A stretch of 64,000 nucleotides of DNA from Sipunculus nudus (Eukaryota > Annelida > Sipuncula > Golfingiida > Sipunculidae), in contig CM049313.1 of assembly GCA_026874595.1 (NCBI GenBank), positions 39,028,659-39,092,658 of the forward strand, written 5' to 3'. Positions 1 to 11,200 of this stretch are shown in pieces. The notes under the pieces were generated by a model. It worked only from the letters and a program-made list of their open reading frames with translations, had not been told where the DNA came from and did no database searches. The first letter of the stretch is position 1; the number at the start of each line of letters is the position of its first letter. The position numbers and the translations under genes were made by a program.

Positions 1-1530
1 TCAGTTATCTTCGAATTAGCCTACTTGCTGGTTGTTGCATCTCACATATAGCAATCAACAAGCCAGATATTTGGAGGAATCCTTTTGAAACGATTACATC
101 TCATGCTATTCACTAATATCACGAAACGCATTTGAATTGTCGTCTTCAGGATATGTCCACTAGAGGGCGCTGCAGTCGAAAATCCCCAGTATATCATTAT
201 TTGGCCATATCTCCAAGAATAGAAACCTCAATTACATAAACTATACCTTATTTTCTTCCTCTGAGTCTTCCTCATAACCTGGTTAAGTCATCTTGTCTTT
301 ATCTTGTGTCCCGTTGTCAACTATTAAATCTTATGTCTTACAGTTATATCTCGAAACAGATTATTAGCGAATCTATGAGCTTATGCTATGGTGCAGCTTC
401 GTTCGTCGTCTGTAGCTATCTCAAAAACGGCAGGAACTAGCATTACCAATTTTTTTGTAAATAAACAGTCATCTGAAAAGCTCTATCAATTTTTGTTTAT
501 TTTTTGGCTTTCTGCATTTACTGAGATTTTATAAGGAAAAAGCTAAAAAAGCTTTAAAAATCTTCTTCTGCGAAACTGTCCAGCCAAATTTCCAAATATT
601 TCTAAGAAATGATCTCTTGAACAATCTATCTCAAGTTTGTTCGAATGGTTTCAGTTCGGAGATTTAACAGGAAGTTGAACTTAGTCATCTGTCCAAAAAA
701 GCAAACTAAAATTTAAATCTCAGAAACGGCTAGAGCTGTCATTACCAAATTTTAATACCTATGTTTGTCTCATATGTCATATCTGAAATTGAGGTTTTGG
801 TGGCGCCACCTACATTGATCTGTTTTTTACAAGGGAAAATGTAATTTTAGACTCTCCAGCTAATACACTGTTTTATGATGAAACTGTTAAGTTGATTGGT
901 TTAAACTTTACAAGAATTATTCTATGGTAGGTTTCTGCGGGTTTTATAAGAAGAGATTGGGTAAATGCAATTTTAAAAAAGCAGTGTAGCCAATTGAAAA
1001 CTATGATTTATTTTCTTCCTCTGAATCTACTCGATAATCTGAGTAGGTCATCTGGTCTTATTCTTGTGTCATTTTTTGAGTATGTCTGTCTGTTTGTCAG
1101 TGATCCTAAATTTCGCCTGCTTGCTGGACCTTGCTTCTTGCAGTTAGCAATTTTCAGGACACAGTTTTGCAGGAATCCTTTTGGAACTGGAACGACATCT
1201 TATTTCTTACACTAGAGTCTCAAAAGAAATTTTTAATGTTTGGGATATGGCCGCTACCATATATTGGCCATACCTCCGACACTATAAACTCTACCTACTA
1301 AAACTATAGCTCATTTTGCTTCTCTTTACGTTCCCAACTTTTTTCTGGTAGTCTGTTATCTCAGGTGTGTCAGTATATCTGTCTGTTTTGAGCTATGTCT
1401 GCTTACATGTTCTTTTGTGTGATATATGTCGTTCAACAGGCCAAACTTTCCAGCAATCGCTTTAAAAGTCTTTCAATAGAAAATGACAGTTTGTCCTGTT
1501 TGTCCAATCTCTATGTCATTTTAGTCCGCC
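1..1530 (+). repeat. Dispersed repeat, left part cut by window edge
   Basis: Non-coding DNA of a long dispersed repeat family. Short landmarks recur inverted at 29.4-31.7 kb: the 'ggtggcgccacc' block near 800, the 'caagtttgttcgaatggttt' block near 635 and the 'agttgaacttagtcatctg' block near 675. It ends near 1527-1560 with a block about 'gacctctggtcgtct' that also follows the right terminal inverted repeat at 25454-25466. Short open frames inside are not conserved between copies. A CTCF-like motif lies at 157-175. No gene was seen. Confidence 0.7.
157..175 (+). promoter_or_regulatory. CTCF-like binding motif
   Basis: The sequence CCACTAGAGGGCGCTGCAG fits the core consensus bound by the bilaterian zinc-finger insulator protein CTCF (CCASYAGRKGGCGCT style) at essentially every position. 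It lies inside a dispersed repeat. The match is seen directly; occupancy is inference. Confidence 0.4.
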
Positions 1531-1810
1531 AAGCGTTCGACCTCTGGTCGTCTAGTTTGTTTGTTTGTCACGACTCTTCAGGCCACACTTTTGCATCAAT
1601 CAACTTGAAACTTACAGGCTTGATTGACAAACCGATTTCTAGGTGCCCTATTGTTTTTGGTCAACATTGCTCCAAGGTCAAGGGTCAAGGTCACGACAGG
1701 TATGGTTAACGGTTTTTGCACTATAACTTCGCCATAAATAGGCTTATCCACTTCTGCAATAGCTCATTTTTTTCGTCATCACCTGGCTTTTCTTTTTACA
1801 TGTAGCTTAC
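1530..1810 (+). repeat. Start of the second dispersed repeat unit
   Basis: The stretch from 1556 ('tttgtttgtcacgactcttc') to about 1700 is nearly identical to 23714-23850, including 'ggccacacttttgcatcaat' and the following 'cttacaggc' block. It leads into the 148-bp array in both places, so both loci carry the same composite element. Confidence 0.75.
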
Positions 1811-3660
1811 TTAAATTTGCCGTTACCATGGTTACATTTTTTGGGCAAAAATCATGGAAATTGGAAATAACACGACCATTTTTTGTAACTTTGTCAGTTT
1901 TTAAGCTAGGCAGATCTAGTTTTTGGCATTTTGTTCCACATGACCAGCTTGACACGACAGAACTAAAAGTCACGCCAAATCTCGCGCCATATCTCGTCAA
2001 ACGAGAAAAAACGAGACTTCGCGGAAATGCTTATAACTCGGCGACTTTTACAGCTAGACAGGTCTGGTTTTCGGCATTTCGTTCCACCAAACAAGCTTGA
2101 CACGACAGAGCTGCAAGACAGGCCAAATCTTGCACCGTATCTCGTCAAACGAGAAAACACGAGATTTCACGGAAATGCTTATAACTGGACCAGTTTTACA
2201 GCTAGACAGGTCTAGTTTTCGGCATTTAGTTCCACATGACCCGCTTGACATGACAGAACTCCAAGTCAGGCACAATCTCGCATTGTATCTCGTCAAACGA
2301 GAAAACACGAGATTTCACCAAAATGCTTTTAACTCGGCGATTTTTACAGGTACGAAGGTCTAGTTTTCGGCATTGTGTCACATATGAACCGCTTGATTAG
2401 ATAAAGCCATAAGTCTGCCCAAATCTCGCACCATATATTGTGCAACTTGAACAAACGAGATGTCACTGAAATGCTTATAACTCGGCGCCTTTTACAACTA
2501 AGTAGTTCTAGTTTTCGGCATTTTGTCACATATGATCAGCTTGACAAGATAAAGTCATAAGTCTGGCCAAATCTCGCACCATATCTCGTTCAACGAGAAC
2601 AACCTACATGTCACTGAAATGCTTAACTATAACTCGACGACTTTTACAGCTACGTAGGTCTAGTTTTCGGCATTTTGTCACGTGTCCAGCTTGACAAGAT
2701 TAAGCCATAAGTCTGGCCAAATCTTCCCATATCTCGTCCAACGATAACAACGAGATTTCACTTAAATGCTTATAACTCGGCGACTTTTACAGCTAGACAG
2801 GTCTAGTTTTCGGCATTTCTTTTCAGATGGCAAGCTTGACATGCGAAAACTCAAAATCAAACCAAATCTTGCATCATATCTTGTCAAAGCGAGTAAAGAA
2901 GAGATTTCACGGAAATGCTTATAACTCCTCGAATTTAACACCTACATTCGTCTTGTCTTCGTCATTTCGTATCATCACCAGGTTGCCAAATTGGTCAAAT
3001 CTGGTGAAAACGCAAAAATAAATATTTCAGGGGAATGCTTTAAACTCCCAGACCTTTACATCTACAGATGTCTAGTGTCTAGCATTTCTAATATGTAGCC
3101 AGCTCGACAAGATAAAACTTAAAGTCTTGCCATATGTGACACTATATCTCGTCTAACTTTACACAACGGAATTTGACATAAACGTTTATTACTCGGGGAC
3201 ATTGGAGCTACACCGGTCTAATTTTCATAAATTGTTATACCTCCGTCACTTTTAAAGTTAGACATGTCCAGTTTTCAGCATTTCATCACATTTGGACAGC
3301 TGGGTACAGTTAAACTACTCATGAAATGTCCAACGATATCTTGCCAGACGAGAAGAAGTGAGATTTCAGAGAAATGTTTATAATTCGTAGACTTTTTAAG
3401 CTAGAAATTTGGTTAACTTGACGTGATATAACTGTAAGCTTCGCCAAACGACACATGATATCTAGTATATTGGAGAAAAATGACATTTCCCTATTCTTAC
3501 AATTTGGTACCTTTCTGAAGCTAGACAGGTTTGGTTTCTGTGATTTTGTAAGATTTGCTCACCTTGGCATGATAAAACTCGCAGCCTATCTCATCAAACG
3601 AGAAAAAAAGATGTCTTAAGTGGGCAATTTTACAAGGTACACAGTCTATGTTTCGGTATT
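1810..3660 (+). repeat. 148-bp tandem array, decaying rightwards
   Basis: The phrase 'ataactcggcgacttttaca' or a variant starts near 2033, 2181, 2329, 2477, 2629, 2772 and 2921, a period of 148 bp (range 143-152). Each unit also has 'tagttttcggcattt', 'cagcttgaca' and 'atctcgtcaaacgagaaaa'. Units after about 3040 are progressively mutated and shortened. The same array is found at 23950-24615. Short open frames on both strands arise from the repeat and are not genes. Confidence 0.85.
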
Positions 3661-3699
3661 ACGTAGGATTTGTTAAACTTATCATGGCAAATCTACAAT

Positions 3700-4480
3700 A
3701 CTTGAAATTGTTCTATTTCCAACCATAATTAGGGAAATACAATGTTTATATGTTTTGGTGATGTTAAGGCTAGTTTTATGATGTTAGATGGCTAGTTTTA
3801 TCTGAAGTATTTCAATTACTGCTATGTATGTGATTTCCTGTAAATTGAGAATTAAACTACAAAAAATAGCGTGCCCTCACTTTGGAATATCTCTCCGCCT
3901 GTTAGCTACGTAAAATGTTTTGACCAAGTCTCATAAATATTTATAATTTCATTTCATTTGCTTGGTGCTTTATAATTAGGACACATTCCGACTCATCCAT
4001 GCAAAAATGTAACACATAATAACAACAATTAAATGAAAGTAATAGATTTTATTTTTTTATACACACATATATATATATATGTATATACATAGCAGTTGCA
4101 TAATTCTTGCGGCAGTGCAGGTTGTTACCATCAGTTGAGTAATGATAACTGACATCTCTATGCTTTACACCACCCTTTAGTGGCAATTAAAATTGATCAG
4201 CGAACCCTTAAATTAAGTACCATCTTTTGTGGGTAGAGGTAATCGCGTTTTATTTATTTTTAACGCAACTTGCTGCCATTCACTAGATTTCTCCTGCGGG
4301 CACAGTTAAAAGACCTGAGTCTTGATCGCTCATATATATATTTACATATTACTTTTATCTGAACTACTATATATATAACATAGTGGGGTCAGCACTTTTT
4401 TTAGAGATATACAACCACGCATATAATTTCTTGAAGACAGCGGACTCTGTTTATTACACAGTCTACGGATTGCTGTAACT
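3700..4480. other. Stretch with no recognised gene
   Basis: AT-rich DNA with a short TA microsatellite near 4066-4090. No open frame of note, splice-flanked exon or transposon end was seen. Confidence 0.5.
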
Positions 4481-5531
4481 GAGTCAAGTATTGTGACATG
4501 TCTGGTCTAGCCACCAGTGGGTAAGATATAGTGATACACTACTGGTTCAGCCCGTAGAGACAATTCATGCTTATCACATAAGGTGCCATCTTCGGTTTCC
4601 AAGTGACGTATCCATCTTAACCACAAATGATGTTAGAACAAGTCTCATACCGTTGAGATATAGATTTGTTAATGTATGTGAACTTTTTTCTGAGTTAGTT
4701 ATCAACAAATCGACGATAGATTTCTACACATGTACCTAAGAAAATGAAATTACATATATATTTCAAAAGAAAATCTGAAGTACAATAGCTAACTATAAAA
4801 TACGGCTATGTCATGTGTGGTCTAGCCATCAGTGGTTTACATATAATGTTACTAGTTCAGCCCCTAGAAACAGGCCGTGCTTATCACACAACCTGTCTTT
4901 CCAAGTGACGTATCCATTTAGACCACAAATCATGCTGGAACAAATCTGATAGCATAAACAAAGCTCTGTGAAACTCATTTTAACTCATTTCAAAGATTCT
5001 AATCAATAACTTCTTCGCACTAAATTGACGAAGGATGTCTGAATACACATGCACATCAGTACATGAAAGTACATACAAATATTCTACAAAGAAATCTGAA
5101 GCACAATTGTAACAAACAGGATACGGCGGCTTGGTGGAGACAAAGAGCAACTGTTTTTACTATCATTCTTTTACTCTGAAAAAAATATAGCCGTCTCATT
5201 ATAATTTTTGTTAGGCACACGCACCTGACTAACTGTTACGCTAAAGTTCAATTAAACAAAAGTTAAAATAACAAAAATGCACTGTAGTATCGTATTCATG
5301 TTTGTAATGCGTAGGAGAAATTTCAGGATATAATTTGTGTCTCCCAAAACATTTGTAAAAACATCATGATATGCCGTTGTCTATGAGTATGATAAAATGT
5401 CCTGTTATCGGAAGAGGAAACACAAACAGTATTGAGAAAAACAATATATTAGATTCCTTATTAGATATCAAATTTCTCCTTTGTACACGGCAGCTCTATT
5501 ATTTAAAATATACTCAGTTATTTTAATGATG

Positions 5532-5536
<5 letters not shown>

Positions 5537-5585
<49 letters not shown>
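5537..5585. repeat. (AT)n microsatellite
   Basis: About 49 bp of uninterrupted AT dinucleotide. A second (AT)n run occupies the equivalent place in the next tandem unit, so the tract predates that duplication. Confidence 0.95.
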
Positions 5586-5588
<3 letters not shown>

Positions 5589-6381
5589 TTTTGGCAGTAT
5601 AAACAGTACCTACCACAACTGATATATTACTGAATCTACAAAAACTTTGCGTGATGATCTGACAAACATCGTTCAAACGCTGATATAGGGCCCATATCAG
5701 ATATGCCAGGTTAGATCTATTCACCGGTGGTCTAAATATAGTGATACGCCATTAGTACACTCTGGACACGCGAACCGTGGTTATCATACAAGCTGCCCTC
5801 TTCCTTGTCCAGATGAAGTATTCATCAAGACGGAAAATCATCCTACAACAAGTCTTGTCCCATGACACATAACTCTGTGGAAATACTACACACATCTTTA
5901 AAGATAACAAATCATGCTGATGCCATACACAAACCTCTGTGCTAACACTGCACTCATTTTAAAGACTCTCTTTATTCAAGGTATAAGACGTACTTCTCGG
6001 TAAATTGACGATGGATATCTGAATTACACATGTACATCAGTAAATGAAATTACATACATTTTTTATACAAGGAAATCTGGAGAGCAATGGTAAGAAACAG
6101 AATACGACGCCTTGGCGCAGACAAAGAGCAACTGTTTTCACCATCATTCTTTTACTCGAAACTTGGCAATAATACTTACTATTTGCATAAACAACATGAT
6201 ATCGCGATATCTAGGAGTATGATAAAAATGTCCTGTTATCTGAAGAGGAAAACAAACGGTATTGACAAAAACAATATATTAAAGATTCTATATTATATAT
6301 TAAATTGTTGAAATGTCTACTTTGTACATGGCAACTCTAATATTTAAAACATGCTGAGTTATTTTAATTATGAACTCAAAG

Positions 6382-6383
<2 letters not shown>

Positions 6384-6416
<33 letters not shown>
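6384..6416. repeat. (AT)n microsatellite
   Basis: About 33 bp of AT dinucleotide, the positional counterpart of the run at 5537-5585. Confidence 0.95.
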
Positions 6417-6417
<1 letters not shown>

Positions 6418-6969
6418 CATTGGTGGCAGTATAAACAGTGTCTACGACAACAGTATCTAGCTATAGGACTCATATCCGAGGTATAAGACCCAAATCCCAG
6501 ATTAGGCTGGGACATGTCTGATCTATTCAGCAGTGGTCTACATATAGTGATACGTTATTAGTCCATCGTGGACATGCGGTCCGTGCTTATCATACAGGCT
6601 GCCCTCTTCCATATCTAGGTGACGTATACATCCAGACGAAAAATCACGCTAGAACAAGTCTGAAACCACAAAACATACCTTTATTTGAATACTACACTAA
6701 TTTTTAAAGGCTCTCGTTAAATTTGTTTATCAATGTGGACAATTTTCTGACTGACTGGTAAATGAACTGACGGTGGATTTTTGGAATACACTTGTAAATT
6801 AGTATATAAAAAATTTATATATTTCACATAGAAATCCTAACCAAAATTGTTACTCAGAAGATACGGTTGCTCTTTGCAGATAAAAATATCAATCTCTTTA
6901 TTATTTTTCTACTTTCATTAGAGTATCTCAAATTAAAAATTTTAGTTACGTAAAAGTATTTGACAATAT

Positions 6970-8229
6970 TAATTAAAATTACAAATAATACCAGTAACTG
7001 TAAAAAGGTTGATCGTAATGAAATCTGTATGTGCCCTGCTTTTCCATATTCTTATTTGTAGTAAGTAGGAGATATTCCAGTGGCTTCGACACTCTTTCTT
7101 TAATTTATCCAAAGTCATTTGTATAAAATCTTGGTTCGCCAATGTCCTTGCGCTTGTGTTATCATTTGTCATCAAATTGTTCAGAATTTCTATACACTCT
7201 AACCTCTTTTATTTGCGCCTTGTTCATCCGCCAACCTCGCCTACCGCGAACAAATGCCACAATACGGATTTCCTCACTTCTGATTTACCTCGTTCATTTG
7301 TCAGCTTCGCAAAACTCCATCCGCCAGATTTTCTTTACTCCAATGTGAATCATTCCTTTGATCATTTGCCAACCTGCTGATTCCAATTTAAGATAAGTCG
7401 AAAATATTTTGTCAATCCGGTCTTTTATTGATCAGGCAGAGATGACCTAGCAACAGGCCTCACTCATTATGAATCAAGTACATAGTGTCACTAATGACGT
7501 AACACCCTTGAGTTGTTTAGAACAGCTGTCATCAGCTTCGGAACTGGCGTTGATTTCATCGATGGAGTTGTTTGGTTGATATTCAATGAGGTAAACGAGA
7601 TGAGTTGTTTGAGGTGTACGGTAACACTTGGTTCAAAGATTGGTTATTCAAAGTTTTGTTACAGTTCAGTCAGTACACAAGATCGTCATCAATGAAACAT
7701 CTTGTGATTTTGTTTACCCTAAGCCCCTGCCTGTATAAACATTTCCGTTAAGATATATAAGGAGGTAATTTGTGAGTACGTTAGTAATGTTACAATAGGT
7801 TATGAAAACGCAGGGGATCGCTTTCGAGCCCGTCAACAACAGTTAGATCGCGAAATTTTTCGATTTGCATTCTAGGAACCGTCAGCAACAGCCAACTCAG
7901 CTCTCTACCCCCCCCCCCCCCCCCAATGAACCGCCACCCTCGCTTACAACCAAATAATTCCCAGGTCCCAAGGTTAGCGGATAAAAGAGGTTAGACTGTA
8001 TTTTAAATTGCAAGTTTGTTCATAAAATTTACGACATATATATGCGTGCGTACAATATTATTGTATAATAACATGATGGCGAGATAAAAAATTGTTAAAA
8101 GTTTTCGATGGTAAATTGTTACTTTATTCATTAAAAATACAAAAAAAAACAATTTAGTGATTATTTATATAAATACGTATCTGGAATAAAGTATATAAAA
8201 ATGATTGCAGCATAAAAATGTATCATAAT
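6970..8229. other. No host gene seen; probable Helentron 3' flank
   Basis: It contains a 17-base C-tract at 7908-7924. On the minus strand, downstream of the Helentron stop codon, an AATAAA-type signal lies at 8123-8128 and could serve as its polyadenylation site. A small perfect hairpin with 6-bp arms (TACAAT/ATTGTA, 3-nt loop) lies at about 8051-8065. No conserved coding signal was seen. Confidence 0.4.
7908..7924 (+). repeat. Poly-C tract (17 C)
   Basis: Homopolymer of 17 C on the plus strand. Similar tracts recur at 19240, 21748, 21893, 22086, 26027, 45019, 59877, 60382 and 60855, always C on this strand. Confidence 0.95.
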
Positions 8230-11200
8230 TCATGCAAGATTGAAACCACAAAATGTTAGGTCATGATCAGAGAAATATATATCATAGACCTCGGAAGTAA
8301 CTTGAACTGTACCTACATTATTATGGTATATATGATCTATCAGCGTACCTCTATCAGTTGTAGCCTTTGTTACAAATTGTCGAAATCCGAATTCTTTCAT
8401 TAACAAAAATAATGTGCTTTCTTCATGGTCATTCAAGTCGTCATTGAAATCACCCAATACAAACACTGGCAAATTCAATTGCAAAGAGGAGATAACAGAA
8501 CGAAATCTTCGGCAAAAGTGTTCTAGAGGAAATGACGGTTTTCTATATGCAAGAACAAGAATCACTTTCGTATCCCGAACTTTGAATTGCACTGTTTTAC
8601 ATTCTAATCCTTCATGCTCGACAGTAACCTCCTCTGCTTTAAGTTTCTGTTTAACGCATATCATAACACCATGCAATCCACTGTGGTTTCGTTCCGATGG
8701 AATGTTAGACCTGAATATGTCATACTGGTACTTTTCAGAAAAAGTATCAATATTGTGCTCATTTGTCAAATATGTTTCCGTAAAACAAATCACATCAGTG
8801 CGATTAAAAATGCAAGCTTGTCTAGCACTAAGCACGTCTGCAAGCTTTGGAAGGAAATAACGTATATTCAAATGACCAATGATTGTCCACTCAGTGTTTC
8901 GTTTGACCAAATTCAGTTCATCAGCTGGTATGATATTTTCTCGCATTCTCTGCATTTCTTCTTCAATTTTTTGGTTCGTCTTAATTCCAGCAGCATCAAA
9001 GTCTACTATATATAAACCTTCCAATGTTTTTACACGGCTGAATGCAACATAAGCTTGTCCTTTCCCAAAACGCTTTGCTTTTTTCATGTTCACAACAATT
9101 TTGTCTACCGTTAGACCTTGACATTTGTGGATGGTGACTGCCCATGCTAACGTTAATGGAAATTGTCTTCTTGCAATCTGAGCTCCCTTTTTGTTTCCTT
9201 TTTCGTATCTTGCTTCCTGTCTCTTAATAGGCACTGCATTCGGATATTCCTGTTTCCACTGACTAGTAGATACTGCAGCATTTCCAACGGACTGATCGTC
9301 AAACATCACCAAAATCACTTTAACAGTTCCACTGTCATTTTTCACGATCTTTTGTACTGTTCCTATGACACCATTCACCAGACCATCAGCTGTATCGATG
9401 TTGTATGTAAGCATGACTCTGGCACCAACCGTCAACACAAGAATCGTATGTAAACCCGCCGTTTCAGATCGTTTCTGTAACTTGTTCATCTTTTCTAAAT
9501 TGACCTGGCCGGTGCTGTCTGTTTTATCATCTGATGCATGGATCTGTATCACATTGTCTTCATTTGTTTCTAATTGTTTCAATTTCTTGAGATTCATTTC
9601 ATCTACATCACAATTGTATGCAAAGACATGCAAAGCCTCGTGTGGATAATTTGGATCATTTTCCATTATCTGTCGTGATTTTAATAATGAAATATCAGCT
9701 TCAGTGTGGTTTCCAGTTCTAACGCGACAAAGCATTTCAGCAAAAGCACAGTCGTCCTTTTGACGCATTACCTCATCCAATTCGTGTAGATAGAAGTTGT
9801 CTTTCCAAAGGTTACCTTCAAGTCTTTCGACAGGATCTTTTACTGGTTGATATATCTGTGACTGTAATACTGGAGGGAGCTGATACATATCACCAACTGC
9901 CAATATTGAAACGTTTCCGAAATATACTGATTCAGCCGAAACACCTTTGATCTTTTGCAAACGTTTGTGAATGTCCAGTAACATATCTGATCCTACCATG
10001 GAGATCTCGTCAATTATTAATATCTGCAGATTTTCAAGTTTTGACCTAAGTGTATTCAATTTATCAAAAGAAATATGATCACCACCATACTTTCTTGTTT
10101 GAAGCGCTAAAGCAGAATGGATTGTCATACCACCAATATTGAATGCAGCGACTCCAGTGGGTGCAGTTAGGAGGACAGTAATGTCTGATGCATGTATTTT
10201 GTTTGACATACGGAAGAGTTTTCTAACATCAGAGTGCACGAGTTTGATAACATGTGATTTACCAACACCACCAGGCCCACTCATGAACACATGATAAGGT
10301 TTCGGAACTTTATTTTGTTTCAAAGCTAAAACAGCATCCTTGCACCATTTCCTATTGAACGATATCACCTGTGCCTGTTTCTCATTCAATGAGCGTACCA
10401 TCTTTCTGTATTCATCATCAGGTAAAATTTGTCTTTCGGCCTCTGCCTCATAGCGTGCAATAATTTCTGAAGCATGATCGGACTTTGGATTTTCTATAAA
10501 TCCCGCATTAGCCTCAAGATCTTGCTGATCGATCTCTCTTTCTACCTCGATACCTTCACCTTGGTCTTGCAAATTGTTATGTTCAGCACCAGGTGCAACA
10601 TTTGCCCAGACATGTTCAGGTGGTCCAAACTGTGCATTGTTTTGTATTGCTTCTTCCACGAGTTCTAGATTTTCTGTGTATCTGGCTTCACTTTCACGTA
10701 TCAAGTCCTGTACATGAAAGTAATGCGACGCAAAATCAGGAAAACCACCCAAGAGATCAACATCTTCGTTACGCCATGGTAGGTATAGCATTAACTTTCC
10801 TCGATAGAAATCACTTGGGTCTTTTTCAATACTAAACCTGTGAAATCTAATAACTGCAGGACGTCTACGTTTGTACATCATACCGCCATTATTATTCAGT
10901 CTGATTTCTTTTGGTAATACTGCAGGAATGTCCTCTTGTTCATCATCGATATCTAATACATTTGGTCCAGAGTCTGTTTCGTCCTCTATCACATTTTGAT
11001 ATCTCACTTTATAGTTAGCTGTGAAGTCTGCTAAACACAGATTTTCGATGCAGTTAGGTCTCAGCGAGTATCGTTCAATGACATTGCTCTGGAAAATGTT
11101 TTCGTCTTGATCTGCTAAATCATCCAATTCTTTCTGTGGTTTAAGAACAGCTGCTCGCACATCTTTCGCATCTGTATTCACAAACAAGACTTCTCTGCTG

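Larger units (their letters stand above)
4480..6960. repeat. Tandem copies of a ~0.85-kb unit
   Basis: The block 'ggtctagccaccagtgg' and its variants starts near 4502, 4815, 5705 and 6520. Each is followed by 'tgcttatcaca', 'tccaagtgacgtatcca' and 'atgctggaacaa' variants. The segments around 5500-5610 and 6340-6440 match, each with an (AT)n run in the same place. 'agacaaagagcaactgtttt' recurs at about 5139 and 6119. This supports at least two long units plus two shortened ones. Confidence 0.75.

Noticed and set aside
1779-2529. Overlapping frames on both strands (e.g. FRHFVPHD / MFSRLTRYGA repeats)
   Set aside because: They arise from the 148-bp tandem units and are not conserved in phase with codon use.
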